DNA from: Candidatus Dormiibacterota bacterium
Lineage (GTDB): Bacteria > Chloroflexota > Dormibacteria > Aeolococcales > Aeolococcaceae
Direction of reading: 5' to 3'
Length of the DNA: 43,268 bases
Assembly (NCBI GenBank): GCA_019245575.1
Contig: JAFARE010000035.1
Coordinates: 1 to 43,268, forward strand
Made by a program: the position numbers and the translations under genes. Shown one piece after another: positions 7,720 to 16,110 of the stretch (position 1 is the stretch's first letter; every line of letters begins with the position of its first letter). The notes below the pieces were generated by a model that saw nothing but the letters and a program-made list of their open reading frames with translations, did not search any database and was not told the origin of the DNA.

Positions 7720-8750
7720 GGGCGGCGCGCAGCCCGGAGCACCTGTTCCGCCTCGCGGGCCATCTGCAGATCCTCGCGCGCCTGCACCACGAGCACCTCC
7801 ATATCGCCGAGCACCGTGAGCCCGGTGCAGATGCGCTCACGGACGTCGTCCGCGTGCTCGCCGATGCCGCCGGTGAAGACGAGCGCATCCACGCGGTGCA
7901 GCGAGGCGGCCATCGCCGCGATGGATGCGCAGGCCCGGTGCACGAAGACATCGCGCGCCAGCGCCGCATCGGCGTCGCCGGCCGCGGCCCGCTGCAGGAT
8001 GTCGCGCATGTCAGCGCTGCCTGCCAGCCCGAGCAGCCCCGACTCGTTCTCGAGCGCGCTCGACATGGCGTCCGCGGCCACGCCGCGCGAGAGTAGCAGC
8101 CACAACAGCGCACCCGGATCGACCGACCCGCTGCGCCGCGCCATCACGAGTCCCTCGAGCGGCGTGAAGCCCATGGACGTGTCGGCGCTGTGCCCGTCGC
8201 GGATGGCGGTGACCGACGCGCCGGCGCCGAGGTGCGCCACGACGATCTGCAGCTCCTGCGGGGGCCGGCCGAGCTGCGCCGCGGCGCGGTGCAACGACCA
8301 TGCGCAGGAGAGGCCGTGGAACCCGTAGCGGCGCACCCCGTGCACCTCGCGCCACTCGCGCGGCACCGCATAGGTGCGCGCCGGCTCCGGCAGCGATGCG
8401 TGGAACGCCGTGTCGAAGCAGGCCACGTGCGGCACCGCGAGGCGCGAGCGGAGCAGGTCGAGGATGCGCAGCGCCGGTGGGACGTGCAGCGGCGCCAGCT
8501 CCGCGGCGGCATCGAGCTGCGCGCGCACCGCGTCGTCCACCACCACGGTCGCGTGCAGGTGAGGACCGCCGTGCACGATGCGGTGCGCCACCGCGTCGAC
8601 GGCGTCGCGCGGCGGCAGCGCCGCCTCCAGCGCCTGCAGCGTCTCCGGCTGCGCTGGGTCGCCGAGCGCGTGCTCCTCGAGGGTGCGACCCTCCTCGAGC
8701 AGGCTCAGCTTGAGGCTGCTGGAGCCGGCGTTGACGGCGAAGACGCGCAC
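7716..8750 (-). CDS. ackA: Acetate kinase
   Basis: The enzyme interconverts acetyl phosphate plus ADP and acetate plus ATP. The 344-residue product carries the ASKHA-family signatures: VFAVNAGSSSLKLSLL at the N-terminus, FDTAFHASLP, RRYGFHGLS, VVAHLGAGASV, DTSMGFTPLEGL, RSGSVDPG and VFTGGIGEHADDVRE. It is shorter than the usual 395-400 residues but has all these blocks, so I read it as a compact, active form. GTG at 8750 gives the canonical N-terminus; the next upstream gene, phosphoketolase, ends 10 bases away, so the two are in one leftward operon. Together they yield ATP from sugar phosphates without phosphotransacetylase. Confidence 0.95.
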   Translation of the reverse strand: MRVFAVNAGSSSLKLSLLEEGRTLEEHALGDPAQPETLQALEAALPPRDAVDAVAHRIVHGGPHLHATVVVDDAVRAQLDAAAELAPLHVPPALRILDLLRSRLAVPHVACFDTAFHASLPEPARTYAVPREWREVHGVRRYGFHGLSCAWSLHRAAAQLGRPPQELQIVVAHLGAGASVTAIRDGHSADTSMGFTPLEGLVMARRSGSVDPGALLWLLLSRGVAADAMSSALENESGLLGLAGSADMRDILQRAAAGDADAALARDVFVHRACASIAAMAASLHRVDALVFTGGIGEHADDVRERICTGLTVLGDMEVLVVQAREDLQMAREAEQVLRAARRP

Positions 8751-8760
8751 CGCTTTCGCC

Positions 8761-11139
8761 TCAGAACGGCCAGACCCAGTCGCGCACCTCGGGCATGTCC
8801 TGCAGGTTGGCCCTGACGTACTCGTGGTGCCGGGCCAGCATCTGGTGACAGTACGCGGCCAGCTCCGCGGCTCCCGCCACATCACCCCGCAGCCTGCTCA
8901 GCGCCTCCAGCACGAGGTCGTAGCGGCTCATCTCGTTGAGCACCACCATGTCGAACGGCGTGGTGGTGGTGCCCTGCTCGTTGAACCCGTGCACGTGGAA
9001 GCGCTGGTCGTTGGGCCGGCCGTGCAGCACCTGGTGCAGCGCGCGCGCGTACCCATGGAACGCGAACACCACATCGGCCTTGTCGGTGAACAGCTCGCGA
9101 AATGCGTCGTCGCTCAACCCGTGGGGGTGATACCGCTCCGGCACCAGCGTCATCAGGTCCACCACGTTGATGAAGCGCACGCGCAGCGTGGGCATGTGCT
9201 CGCGCAGCAGCGCCGTCGCGGCGAGCGCCTCCAGCGTGGGCACGTCGCCCGCTGAGGCGACGATGATGTCCAGGTCGCCGCCGGCGTTGCTCGCCCACTC
9301 CCAGATCGACGCGCCCCGCGCGCAGTGCTCCTTGGCGGCGGCCATGTCGAGATATTGCAGCTCCGGCTGCTTGTCGATGACGATGAGGTTGACGTAGTCG
9401 CGGCTGCGCAGGCAGTGGTCCGCCACGGAGAGCAGGCTGTTCGCGTCGGGCGGCAGGTACACGCGAACGACGTACCCGCTCATGGACAGCATGGTGTCGA
9501 TCAGCCCCGGGCCCTGGTGGCTGAAGCCGTTGTGGTCGTTGCGCCAGCACGTCGACGTCAGGAGCGTGTTCAACGACGCGATGGGCAGCCGCCAGTCGAG
9601 GTCGCGCGACGCCTCCAGCCACTTGGTGAACTGGATCGCCATCGAGGCGGACACCATGGCAAAGGCCTCGTACGTGGCGAAGAGCCCGTGGCGGCCGGTG
9701 AGCAGATACCCCTCCAGCCAGCCCTCGCAGTTGTGCTCTGACAGCACCTCCATCACGCGCCCGTCCGGCGTGACGTTCACGTCGTCGGGCTTCGTCGGGT
9801 CGACGAGGCAGCGGTTCTCCACCTCGAAGACGGAGCCGAGGCGGTTTGAGTTGGTCTCGTCGGGGCAGAAGAGGCGGAAGTTGCGCTGCGCCGCGTTCTT
9901 GACAAAGGTGTCTCGAAGCAGCATGCCGAGCTGCCGCGTGGACTCGGCGCGCGCCGTGCCGGGGCGGGGCACCGGCACCGCGTAGCCCTCGTACGCGGGG
10001 AGGTCCAGTGCCGCGAGGATGCGGCCGCCGTTGGCATACGGCGTCGCGCCCATGCGCAGGTCGCCGCTCGGCGCCAACCCGCGCAGGGGTTCCGCCAGCC
10101 GGCCGGACCCGTCGAACCGCTCCTCGGGACGGTACGAGCGCATCCACGATTCCAGCTGCTGCAGGTGCGCCGGATTCTCGCGCGGGTCGGTGATGGGAAC
10201 CTGGTGCGCCCGCCACGTGCCCTCCACGCGCAGCCCGTCGACGAACTTGGGTCCGCTCCATCCCTTGGGCGTGCGCAGCACGATGGCGGGCCAGCGGGGA
10301 CGCCCGCTGAATCCGCGCTCACGCGCGTCGTGCTGGATGGCTCGGATGCGCGCATGCGACTCCTCGAGCGCGAGCGCAAACGCGCGGTGCACCGTGTGGG
10401 GGTCTTCGCCGGCCACCTCGCGCACCTCGTATCCGTGCGCGGTCAGCAGCCCCGTGACCTCGTCGTCGCGCGCCCGCCCCAGCACCGTCGGGCCTGAGAT
10501 CTTGTTCTCGTTGAGGTGGAGGATGGGCAGCACGGCGCCGTCGCGCGCCGGGTTGAGGAAGCGCACGCCCTTCCACGACCCCTCGAGCGGTCCCGTCTCC
10601 GCCTCGCCGTCACCCACCACGCATGCGACGAGCAGGTCGGGATGGTCGAACGCGGCGCCGAAGGCGTGCACCAGTGCGTATCCGAGCTCGCCGCCTTCGT
10701 GGATCGACCCCGGCGTCGGCACACTCACGTGGCTGGGGATGCCACCCGGTGTGGAGAACTGACGGACCAGCCGCAGCAGCCCCGCGCCGTCCTCCGTGAC
10801 CTGCGGATACACCTCGCTGTACGTCCCCTCGAGGTACACGTTGGCCACCAGCGCCGGACCGCCGTGACCCGGGCCTGCCACGTAGAGGACCGGTGTCTCG
10901 TGCTGGCGGATGAGCCTGTTGAGGTGCGCGTACACGAGGCTGAGCCCCGGCGACGTGCCCCAGTGGCCGAGCAGGCGCGGCTTGATGTGCTCAGGGAGCA
11001 GCGGCTCGCGCAGCAAAGGGTTTGCGCAGAGGTAGATCTGCGCCACCGTGAGGAAGTTGGCCGCCTCCCAGTACGCGATGATCGAGTCGAGCTCGTCGTC
11101 GAGCGCCGGGACTGTGGCGAGCGATGCGGGGGACGTCAT
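8761..11139 (-). CDS. xfp: Xylulose-5-phosphate/fructose-6-phosphate phosphoketolase
   Basis: This thiamine-diphosphate enzyme cleaves xylulose 5-phosphate (and often fructose 6-phosphate) with phosphate to acetyl phosphate and an aldose phosphate. The 792-residue length is typical. Recognisable blocks: WEAANFLTVAQIYL, GHWGTSPGLSLVYAHLNRLI, GPGHGGPALVANVYLEGTYSE, the cofactor motif GDGEAETGPLEGSWKG, LHLNENKISGPT, and RLFCPDETNSNRLG. The ATG at 11139 was selected because the family protein begins shortly before the YWEAANFL block; the open frame extends upstream only 17 codons. It lies 7 bases after the thioesterase gene and 10 bases before ackA. Whether it accepts fructose 6-phosphate cannot be told from sequence alone. 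Confidence 0.97.
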   Translation of the reverse strand: MTSPASLATVPALDDELDSIIAYWEAANFLTVAQIYLCANPLLREPLLPEHIKPRLLGHWGTSPGLSLVYAHLNRLIRQHETPVLYVAGPGHGGPALVANVYLEGTYSEVYPQVTEDGAGLLRLVRQFSTPGGIPSHVSVPTPGSIHEGGELGYALVHAFGAAFDHPDLLVACVVGDGEAETGPLEGSWKGVRFLNPARDGAVLPILHLNENKISGPTVLGRARDDEVTGLLTAHGYEVREVAGEDPHTVHRAFALALEESHARIRAIQHDARERGFSGRPRWPAIVLRTPKGWSGPKFVDGLRVEGTWRAHQVPITDPRENPAHLQQLESWMRSYRPEERFDGSGRLAEPLRGLAPSGDLRMGATPYANGGRILAALDLPAYEGYAVPVPRPGTARAESTRQLGMLLRDTFVKNAAQRNFRLFCPDETNSNRLGSVFEVENRCLVDPTKPDDVNVTPDGRVMEVLSEHNCEGWLEGYLLTGRHGLFATYEAFAMVSASMAIQFTKWLEASRDLDWRLPIASLNTLLTSTCWRNDHNGFSHQGPGLIDTMLSMSGYVVRVYLPPDANSLLSVADHCLRSRDYVNLIVIDKQPELQYLDMAAAKEHCARGASIWEWASNAGGDLDIIVASAGDVPTLEALAATALLREHMPTLRVRFINVVDLMTLVPERYHPHGLSDDAFRELFTDKADVVFAFHGYARALHQVLHGRPNDQRFHVHGFNEQGTTTTPFDMVVLNEMSRYDLVLEALSRLRGDVAGAAELAAYCHQMLARHHEYVRANLQDMPEVRDWVWPF

Positions 11140-11146
11140 TCGCCCA

Positions 11147-11962
11147 TCATGGAACGCCGTTCCCCGACGTCGCATCGAGGCCGCTCGCACGCGGCTCGAC
11201 GAGCAGCGTCTGCGCCGACAGTCCGATCCGGCCGCGCTCGTCGTACAGCCTGCTGGCGGCCACCGCCACGCCGGCCCGCTCGGCGTGCGTCGTCGCGTCG
11301 AGGCAGACCCATTCGCCGTCGGGATGCCGGTGCAGGTACACGGTCAGGTCGGTGTTGAGGAAGCCGTACCGCTCCCAGGACACCACGGAGCTGATGCCGT
11401 TGCCGAAGTCGGCCGCGGCCACGGTGCGCATCGCAGGTGACGGCATCTCGTCGTCGACAACGGGGCGGCGCAGACGGATCCAGGCGACGCACGGTCCCGG
11501 TTGGCGCAGGCTGCCGCGCACATATCGCATCTCGACGCCGGTGCGATGGAACGCGTCCGGGCCCGGGTCGGCGTCGGCGGGTGTCGCGTCGCGCGGAGCG
11601 GGGAAGGGCAACGCCTCCGGCGCTCCGAGCACGTCGCCCAGGTCCGTCACGCGCAGCCGCCACCCGAGCGCGCGGCAGACCTCGACATCCTCCGCGAGCA
11701 CGGTGGCGCTCACCAGCTGCACGCGCCGCCCGGGCCGCTCCACCGCGGCGGTCAGCGACAGCGGCGCCAGCGGCACCGGGCCAAGGATCTCCAACGTGAC
11801 GCGCGCCAGAGACATCGGCGCGTCCGCCGGGAGCGCCTCCAGCGCGCGCACGACCAGCGCCGCGGGCGGTCCGCCGTGCTGCGCCTCGGGCGACCACGGG
11901 CCGCGCGCGTGCTCGCTGGGGATGAAGCGCTCCCCGGCGCGCTGGAACAGGGGCGTCTCCAC
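11147..11962 (-). CDS. Thioesterase-family (double hotdog) protein
   Basis: The 271-residue protein resembles acyl-CoA thioesterases of the TesB/4HBT_3 kind: an early ARGPWSPEAQHGGPPAALVVRALE block, the region of the first hotdog, and a later RTVAAADFGNGISSVVSWERYGFLNTDLTVYLHRHP block with the conserved D.GNG and NTDL of the second hotdog. It would hydrolyse acyl-CoA thioesters; chain length is unknown. The start is a GTG at 11962, without a good -10 or Shine-Dalgarno sequence in front of it. It leads the leftward unit thioesterase-xfp-ackA, spaced by 7 and 10 bases. A link between acyl-CoA hydrolysis and the acetate pathway is only suggested by position. Confidence 0.88.
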   Translation of the reverse strand: METPLFQRAGERFIPSEHARGPWSPEAQHGGPPAALVVRALEALPADAPMSLARVTLEILGPVPLAPLSLTAAVERPGRRVQLVSATVLAEDVEVCRALGWRLRVTDLGDVLGAPEALPFPAPRDATPADADPGPDAFHRTGVEMRYVRGSLRQPGPCVAWIRLRRPVVDDEMPSPAMRTVAAADFGNGISSVVSWERYGFLNTDLTVYLHRHPDGEWVCLDATTHAERAGVAVAASRLYDERGRIGLSAQTLLVEPRASGLDATSGNGVP

Positions 11963-11999
11963 GCGCCCATGGTGACCGAGGCCGGCGGGGCGCCGCTGC

Positions 12000-12005
12000 T
12001 AGGCT
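12000..12005 (+). promoter_or_regulatory. Putative -10 box of the hydrolase gene at 12015
   Basis: TAGGCT ends 9 bases before the GTG start. It implies a leaderless transcript for the hydrolase-MBL pair. Confidence 0.45.
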
Positions 12006-12014
12006 GCAACGGCA

Positions 12015-12872
12015 GTGGCGATCAAGCGCATCACCCTGGAGGCCAACGACCTGGTCTTCGACGCGCTCGCCGCGGGCCCGCGCAGCGGGGATCTGGTGCT
12101 GCTGCTGCACGGGTTTCCCCAGTCGGCCGAGATCTGGCGCGCGGCGCTGCGCGAGCTGGAGCGCGCCGGCTATCACGCGGTCGCACCGAACCAGCGTGGC
12201 TACTCAGCCGGCGCGATGCCGCCCGACGTGGCCGCGTATCGCGTGAGCGAGCTGGCCGACGACGTGCGCCAGATGGCGGAGCGCCTGGGCAGCACGCGCT
12301 TTCACGTCATCGGCCACGACTGGGGCGGCACCGTGGCGTGGGAGCTGGGCGCACGCGCGCCCGAGCTGGTCGGCACGCTCACCGTGATGTCCACCCCGCA
12401 CACGCGCGCCCTGGGCCGCGCGCTGCGTGGCGCGGAGCAGCGCGCGCGCATGGCGTACGTCCCCGCCCTGCGCGCCCCGATGCTGGGTGAGGCGATGTTC
12501 AGCGTCGCCGGGGGCGCCGCCGCGGAAGCGCTGCTGCTGGCCACCGGTGCGACGCGCGAGGAGGCGCGTCGCGACGTGGGCCGTCTGCGCGAGACCGGCG
12601 CCACCGGCGCACTCAACTGGTATCGCGCCATCAGCTCTGACGCGCTCGGCGGCGACGGCATGATCGCTGCGCCGGTGCTGCACATCTGGGGCGACCGTGA
12701 CATCGCGTTCGGCCGCGAGGCGACCGAGTCCACGCAGCAGTACGTCACCGGGCCGTATCACCTCGTGGAGCTCACGGGCGGCACGCACTGGATCCCCGAG
12801 CAGCACTGGGAGGACGTGGCCGACCTCGTCCTCGAGCACCTGCGCGAGCACCCGCTGTCGAAGCGCGCGTGA
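12015..12872 (+). CDS. Alpha/beta hydrolase, epoxide hydrolase-like
   Basis: The 285-residue protein shows the alpha/beta-hydrolase order with an acidic nucleophile: oxyanion motif HGFP (32-35), nucleophile elbow GHDWGG with Asp102, an acid in WGDRD near residue 229, and the catalytic His in GTHWIPEQ near 258. Asp as nucleophile, rather than Ser, points to epoxide hydrolase or haloalkane dehalogenase chemistry through an ester intermediate; the family often carries HDWGG in epoxide hydrolases. The cap region includes NWYRA, a motif also common in that branch. The GTG start follows a TAGGCT -10 by 9 bases. The next gene overlaps it by 4 bases (GTGA). Confidence 0.93.
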   Translation: MAIKRITLEANDLVFDALAAGPRSGDLVLLLHGFPQSAEIWRAALRELERAGYHAVAPNQRGYSAGAMPPDVAAYRVSELADDVRQMAERLGSTRFHVIGHDWGGTVAWELGARAPELVGTLTVMSTPHTRALGRALRGAEQRARMAYVPALRAPMLGEAMFSVAGGAAAEALLLATGATREEARRDVGRLRETGATGALNWYRAISSDALGGDGMIAAPVLHIWGDRDIAFGREATESTQQYVTGPYHLVELTGGTHWIPEQHWEDVADLVLEHLREHPLSKRA

Positions 12873-13927
12873 GCGCCATCGAGGTCACGGGGACCGCGCT
12901 GCAGCGGTCATGGATCGACTCGTCGGCGCCGCCCGTGGAGCGTGTGCGTCCGGGCATGTGGTCGATCCCCGTGCCAATCCCCAACAACCCGCTGCGCTAC
13001 GTCATCGTGTACGCGTTGGAGCTGCGCGACGGCGTGGCCATCGTCGACACAGGTTGGGCCACCAATGACGCCTGGGCCGCTCTCACCGACGGGCTGGCGC
13101 AGGCGGGATACGGCATCCGCGACGTGCGCGTCGCGCTGATCACGCACATCCATCCGGACCACTACGGGCTCGCGGGCAGGGTGCGCGAGGAGTCCGGCGC
13201 GCTGGTCGCGCTGCATCCGGCGGACGCGGCGCTGCTGCCCGCGCGCTACGGCGGCGACATCGACACGCTCATCGGGAACATGCGCGCCTTGCTGCGCACG
13301 TGCGGCGTGCCCGAGAGCGTGGTCGGCGAGCTCAGCGGCGCGTCCATGGGCATCCGCGAATTCGTGGCCCTGGCCGAACCGGATGTGCTGCTGGAGGATG
13401 GCGGCCGCATCGACCTTCCCGGATGGGACATGGTGGCGCTGCACACGCCGGGGCACTCACCCGGCCACGTGTGCTTCCACGAGCGCACGCATCGCATCCT
13501 CATCAGCGGCGACCACGTGCTGCCGCGCATCAGTCCCAGCATCACCGTGCACGCGCAGCAGATGGGCAACCCGCTCGCGGAGTTCCTCGACGCGCTGCTG
13601 CGCACACGCGCGCTCGACGTCGGTGAGGTGATGCCGGCGCACGAATGGCGGTTCCGCGGCCTCGACGCGCGGTGCGGCGAGCTCCTCGCGCACCATGAGC
13701 GCCGCGCCGAAGAAACCGAGGACGTGGTGCGCGGCGCGCCCGGCGTCACGTGCTGGGAGGTGACGCGTCAGCTGACATGGTCGCGCGACTGGGACGAGAT
13801 CGGCGGCTTCATGCGCCGCGCCGCGGTGGGGGAGACACTGGCGCACCTGGTGCTGCTGGAGAGCCGCGGAAGGGTGCGGCGAGAGGGCGTGGTCCCCGAG
13901 CGCTGGTTGCCGCTCACGACACGCTGA
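12869..13927 (+). CDS. Metallo-beta-lactamase-fold hydrolase
   Basis: The 352-residue protein has the metal-binding motif THIHPDH (His93, His95, Asp97, His98), HTPGHSPGH with His196 and ISGDH with Asp215, so a binuclear zinc or iron hydrolase site is complete. The C-terminal third, after the core, includes a helical region like that of the SoxH/RNase Z-type hydrolases with a winged-helix end. Its GTG start overlaps the hydrolase stop as GTGA, so the two are translationally coupled and may act on related substrates. Its last 14 bases overlap the end of the convergent TlpA gene. Substrate unknown. Confidence 0.93.
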   Translation: MSAIEVTGTALQRSWIDSSAPPVERVRPGMWSIPVPIPNNPLRYVIVYALELRDGVAIVDTGWATNDAWAALTDGLAQAGYGIRDVRVALITHIHPDHYGLAGRVREESGALVALHPADAALLPARYGGDIDTLIGNMRALLRTCGVPESVVGELSGASMGIREFVALAEPDVLLEDGGRIDLPGWDMVALHTPGHSPGHVCFHERTHRILISGDHVLPRISPSITVHAQQMGNPLAEFLDALLRTRALDVGEVMPAHEWRFRGLDARCGELLAHHERRAEETEDVVRGAPGVTCWEVTRQLTWSRDWDEIGGFMRRAAVGETLAHLVLLESRGRVRREGVVPERWLPLTTR

Positions 13928-14459
13928 CGCTGAACAGCTGCTTGAGGTCCGCCTCGAGCTGCTGCGCCGTCTCGGCGCCGAGATGCACCAGGCGGACCCT
14001 GCCCGACGCGTCGTAGAACGCGGTCACCGGCATGCCGGGGATCGTCTCCAGGGACTCGCGCAGTCCGCTCAGCTGGCTGCCGCCCACGTCGCGCGCGAGG
14101 GGCCACGCGGTCACGCCGTAGCGCTGCGCCATCCCCACGCCGTCGCCGTTCTCCTCCGAGTCGACGCCGGCGAACTGGACCTTGCCTGCGACCTTGCGCG
14201 ACACGCCGAGGAAGTCGGGCAGCTCGGCGCGACACGCCGTACACCACGACGCGAAGAAGTCGAGAACGAGCGGCTTGCCCTTGAACTGCGCCAGCGTCAC
14301 CGTCCCGCTGCCCTGCAGCTTGGGCAGCACCCACGTGGTCGACGCGGTCGTGTACGGCGAAGCCTGCGCGGACTTGCGGCCCGACAGTGTCACCAGCACC
14401 ATGACCACGAGGCACGTGGCGATCACGGCCAGGAAGAAGCCGGTGCGCAGGAATCGCAT
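13914..14459 (-). CDS. TlpA/ResA-like membrane-anchored thioredoxin
   Basis: The 181-residue protein begins with a single membrane anchor (residues about 5-26, FFLAVIATCLVVMVLVTLS), followed by an extracytoplasmic thioredoxin fold. The redox motif is WCTAC in the block LVLDFFASWCTACRAELPDF, and a cis-Pro is in IPGMPVTAFYD. It should reduce or exchange protein disulfides outside the cytoplasmic membrane, as in ResA or TlpA. ATG at 14459 was preferred; a GTG at 14465 overlapping the alcohol dehydrogenase stop (GTGA) is two codons longer. The gene follows the dehydrogenase in one leftward unit, but a functional link is not obvious. Confidence 0.93.
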   Translation of the reverse strand: MRFLRTGFFLAVIATCLVVMVLVTLSGRKSAQASPYTTASTTWVLPKLQGSGTVTLAQFKGKPLVLDFFASWCTACRAELPDFLGVSRKVAGKVQFAGVDSEENGDGVGMAQRYGVTAWPLARDVGGSQLSGLRESLETIPGMPVTAFYDASGRVRLVHLGAETAQQLEADLKQLFSVSVS

Positions 14460-14461
14460 GG

Positions 14462-15466
14462 TCACGCCACCATAGCCGCAGAGTCGATCGACAGCACGGC
14501 GGCGCCGCGCACGCTGCCCCTGCGCAGCCGCTCGAGCGCGGTCATCGCGTCCTCGAGTGGATGCACCTCGACCTGCGTGCGCACGGGCACGCGCGGCGCG
14601 AGCTGCAGGAACTCGAGCCCGTCGCGCCGCGTCAGGTTGGCGACGGAGCGCAGCACGCGCTCCTCCCACAGCAGCGAGTACGGGAACGACGGGATGTCGC
14701 TCATGTGGATGCCGCCGCACACGACGACTCCGCCCGGTCCCACGGCGCGCAGCGCCGCGGGCACCAGCTCGCCCGCGGGGGCGAAGATGATCGCCGCGTC
14801 GAGTGGTTCGGGCGGCCGGCCGAGGGCGTCGCCGGCCCATTCAGCGCCGAGCACGCGAGCGAAGTGCTGGGCATCGTCGTCGCCGGCCCGGGTGAACGCG
14901 AACACCCGCCGGCCTTGGTGCAGCGCCACCTGGGTGACGATGTGCGCCGCGGCGCCGAAGCCGTAGAGACCGAGCGTCTCCGCGTCGCCGGTGAAGCCGA
15001 GCGCTCTGAAGCCGATCAGGCCGGCGCAGAGCAGCGGAGCGGCCTCGAAGTCGGAGAAACCGGACGGCAGCGGCAGGCAGAAGGCCGCCCGGGCCACGGT
15101 GAGCTCGGCGTAGCCGCCGTCCACGGTGTAGCCGGTGAAGAGCGCGCTGGGGCACAGGTTCTCGCGCCCGGCGCGGCACTGCGGGCAGGTGCCGTCCGCC
15201 CAGGCGAGCCACGGCACGCCCACGCGGTCGCCCACGGCCGGCTGCTCCACCCCGGGGCCGGCCCCCACGACCCGGCCCGTCACCTGGTGGCCGAGCACCA
15301 GCGGCAGCTTGGGGTTGGGCAGCTCGCCGTCGAGCACGTGGAGGTCGGTGCGGCACAGGCCACACGCCGAGACCCTGATCAGCACCTCGCCCGGGCCGGG
15401 GGACGGGTCGGGCACCTCGGCGAGACGGAGCCGCCCGCCCGGCGCATCCAGGATCGCCGCCCACAT
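14462..15466 (-). CDS. Zinc-dependent alcohol dehydrogenase (MDR, AdhP-like)
   Basis: The 334-residue protein belongs to the medium-chain dehydrogenase/reductase superfamily, COG1064 branch. Catalytic zinc ligands are visible as Cys38 (CGLCRTDLH) and His60 (VLGHQ). The structural-zinc lobe reads DGTCPQCRAGRENLC: Cys94, Cys97 and Cys105 align with three of the four usual cysteines, while Asp91 sits where the first Cys is expected. The cofactor-binding region is GLYGFGAAAH, a weakened form of the GxGxxG motif, followed by VFAFTR, a sequence that does not settle NAD or NADP use. It probably oxidises a primary or secondary alcohol in the cytosol. It is divergent from the response regulator and cotranscribed with the TlpA gene. 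Confidence 0.93.
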   Translation of the reverse strand: MWAAILDAPGGRLRLAEVPDPSPGPGEVLIRVSACGLCRTDLHVLDGELPNPKLPLVLGHQVTGRVVGAGPGVEQPAVGDRVGVPWLAWADGTCPQCRAGRENLCPSALFTGYTVDGGYAELTVARAAFCLPLPSGFSDFEAAPLLCAGLIGFRALGFTGDAETLGLYGFGAAAHIVTQVALHQGRRVFAFTRAGDDDAQHFARVLGAEWAGDALGRPPEPLDAAIIFAPAGELVPAALRAVGPGGVVVCGGIHMSDIPSFPYSLLWEERVLRSVANLTRRDGLEFLQLAPRVPVRTQVEVHPLEDAMTALERLRRGSVRGAAVLSIDSAAMVA

Positions 15467-15470
15467 CAGG

Positions 15471-15532
15471 CCGTCACTCCGTCACGTCCGTTCCACGGCG
15501 GCTGTGAAGCGAGGTACGCGCAGGGTGACGGA
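15471..15532. repeat. CCGTCAC direct repeats with one inverted copy
   Basis: CCGTCAC occurs at 15471-15477 and 15479-15485, and its reverse complement GTGACGG at 15525-15531, between the divergent dehydrogenase and response-regulator genes. It could bind a regulator, but the motif is short. Confidence 0.3.
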
Positions 15533-15567
15533 CCTGTTGTGCTCCGTTCGGTCAGATAGGGGTGTTC

Positions 15568-15573
15568 GATACT
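15568..15573 (+). promoter_or_regulatory. Putative -10 box of the response-regulator gene
   Basis: GATACT ends 11 bases before the ATG at 15585, leaving a leader of only a few bases. Confidence 0.4.
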
Positions 15574-15584
15574 CCGAGGCGCTG

Positions 15585-16001
15585 ATGTCGTCGTCCTGGG
15601 GGTCCAAAACCTTGTCCGCGCCCCGCGTCCTGATCGCCGATGACGAACCCCGCCTCCTCCACATCGTGGCCATGTACCTCACGATGGAGGGGTTCGAGGT
15701 CTCGTCCGCGCCTGACGGCAGGGCGGCGCTGAGCTTGCTCGCCTCCGAGGAGTTCGACGTGGCCATCCTCGACGTGATGATGCCGGGCTGCGACGGCATC
15801 GAGGTCTGCCGCCGGCTGCGGGCCGAGGCGAAGACGGAAAACCTGCCGGTGATCGTGTTCACCTCGCTGTCCGCCGACGCCGACGTCGAGCGGGCTCGGC
15901 TGGCCGGGGCCAACCACCTCATCACCAAGCCGTTCAGCCTCCCCGGGCTGGGCGCGGTGGTCCGGGAGCTGTTCAAGCAGTCGGAGGCGATCACGGCATG
16001 A
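15585..16001 (+). CDS. Receiver-only response regulator
   Basis: The 138-residue protein is one CheY-like receiver domain with no output domain. Conserved residues: acidic pair Asp19/Asp20 in IADDEP, phospho-acceptor Asp63 in ILDVMMPG, Thr93 in VFTS and Lys115 in TKPF. It would pass a phosphoryl signal to another protein by interaction rather than bind DNA. The first 13 residues are an extra Ser-rich tail. No kinase is adjacent, but an orphan cytosolic histidine kinase lies 2.6 kb downstream (18603), a possible partner. The ATG follows a GATACT -10 by 11 bases. The stop is followed by a gap containing a perfect hairpin. Confidence 0.93.
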   Translation: MSSSWGSKTLSAPRVLIADDEPRLLHIVAMYLTMEGFEVSSAPDGRAALSLLASEEFDVAILDVMMPGCDGIEVCRRLRAEAKTENLPVIVFTSLSADADVERARLAGANHLITKPFSLPGLGAVVRELFKQSEAITA

Positions 16002-16068
16002 ATTCCCTCTTGCGCAATTCCGACGCGTTTGACACGATTGTGGCGGCGCGTTGGTTCGGATGGTTCAA

Positions 16069-16085
16069 CCCCTTCATCGAAGGGG
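16069..16085. repeat. Perfect hairpin upstream of the zinc-cluster gene
   Basis: Arms CCCCTTC and GAAGGGG flank a three-base loop ATC. It lies 67 bases after the response-regulator stop and 25 bases before the next ATG. No T-run follows, so a terminator is possible but not typical; it would also form in the leader of the next gene. Confidence 0.4.
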
Positions 16086-16096
16086 CTAGAGGGGGC

Positions 16097-16103
16097 GAGA
16101 GGA
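16097..16103 (+). promoter_or_regulatory. Ribosome binding site deciding the start at 16111
   Basis: GAGAGGA lies 7 bases before the ATG at 16111 but only one base before the earlier in-frame ATG at 16105, so the later ATG is favoured. Confidence 0.5.
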
Positions 16104-16110
16104 AATGGTG

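Noticed and set aside
16029-16034. TTGACA as a -35 for the zinc-cluster gene
   Set aside because: No -10 lies 16-18 bases downstream.
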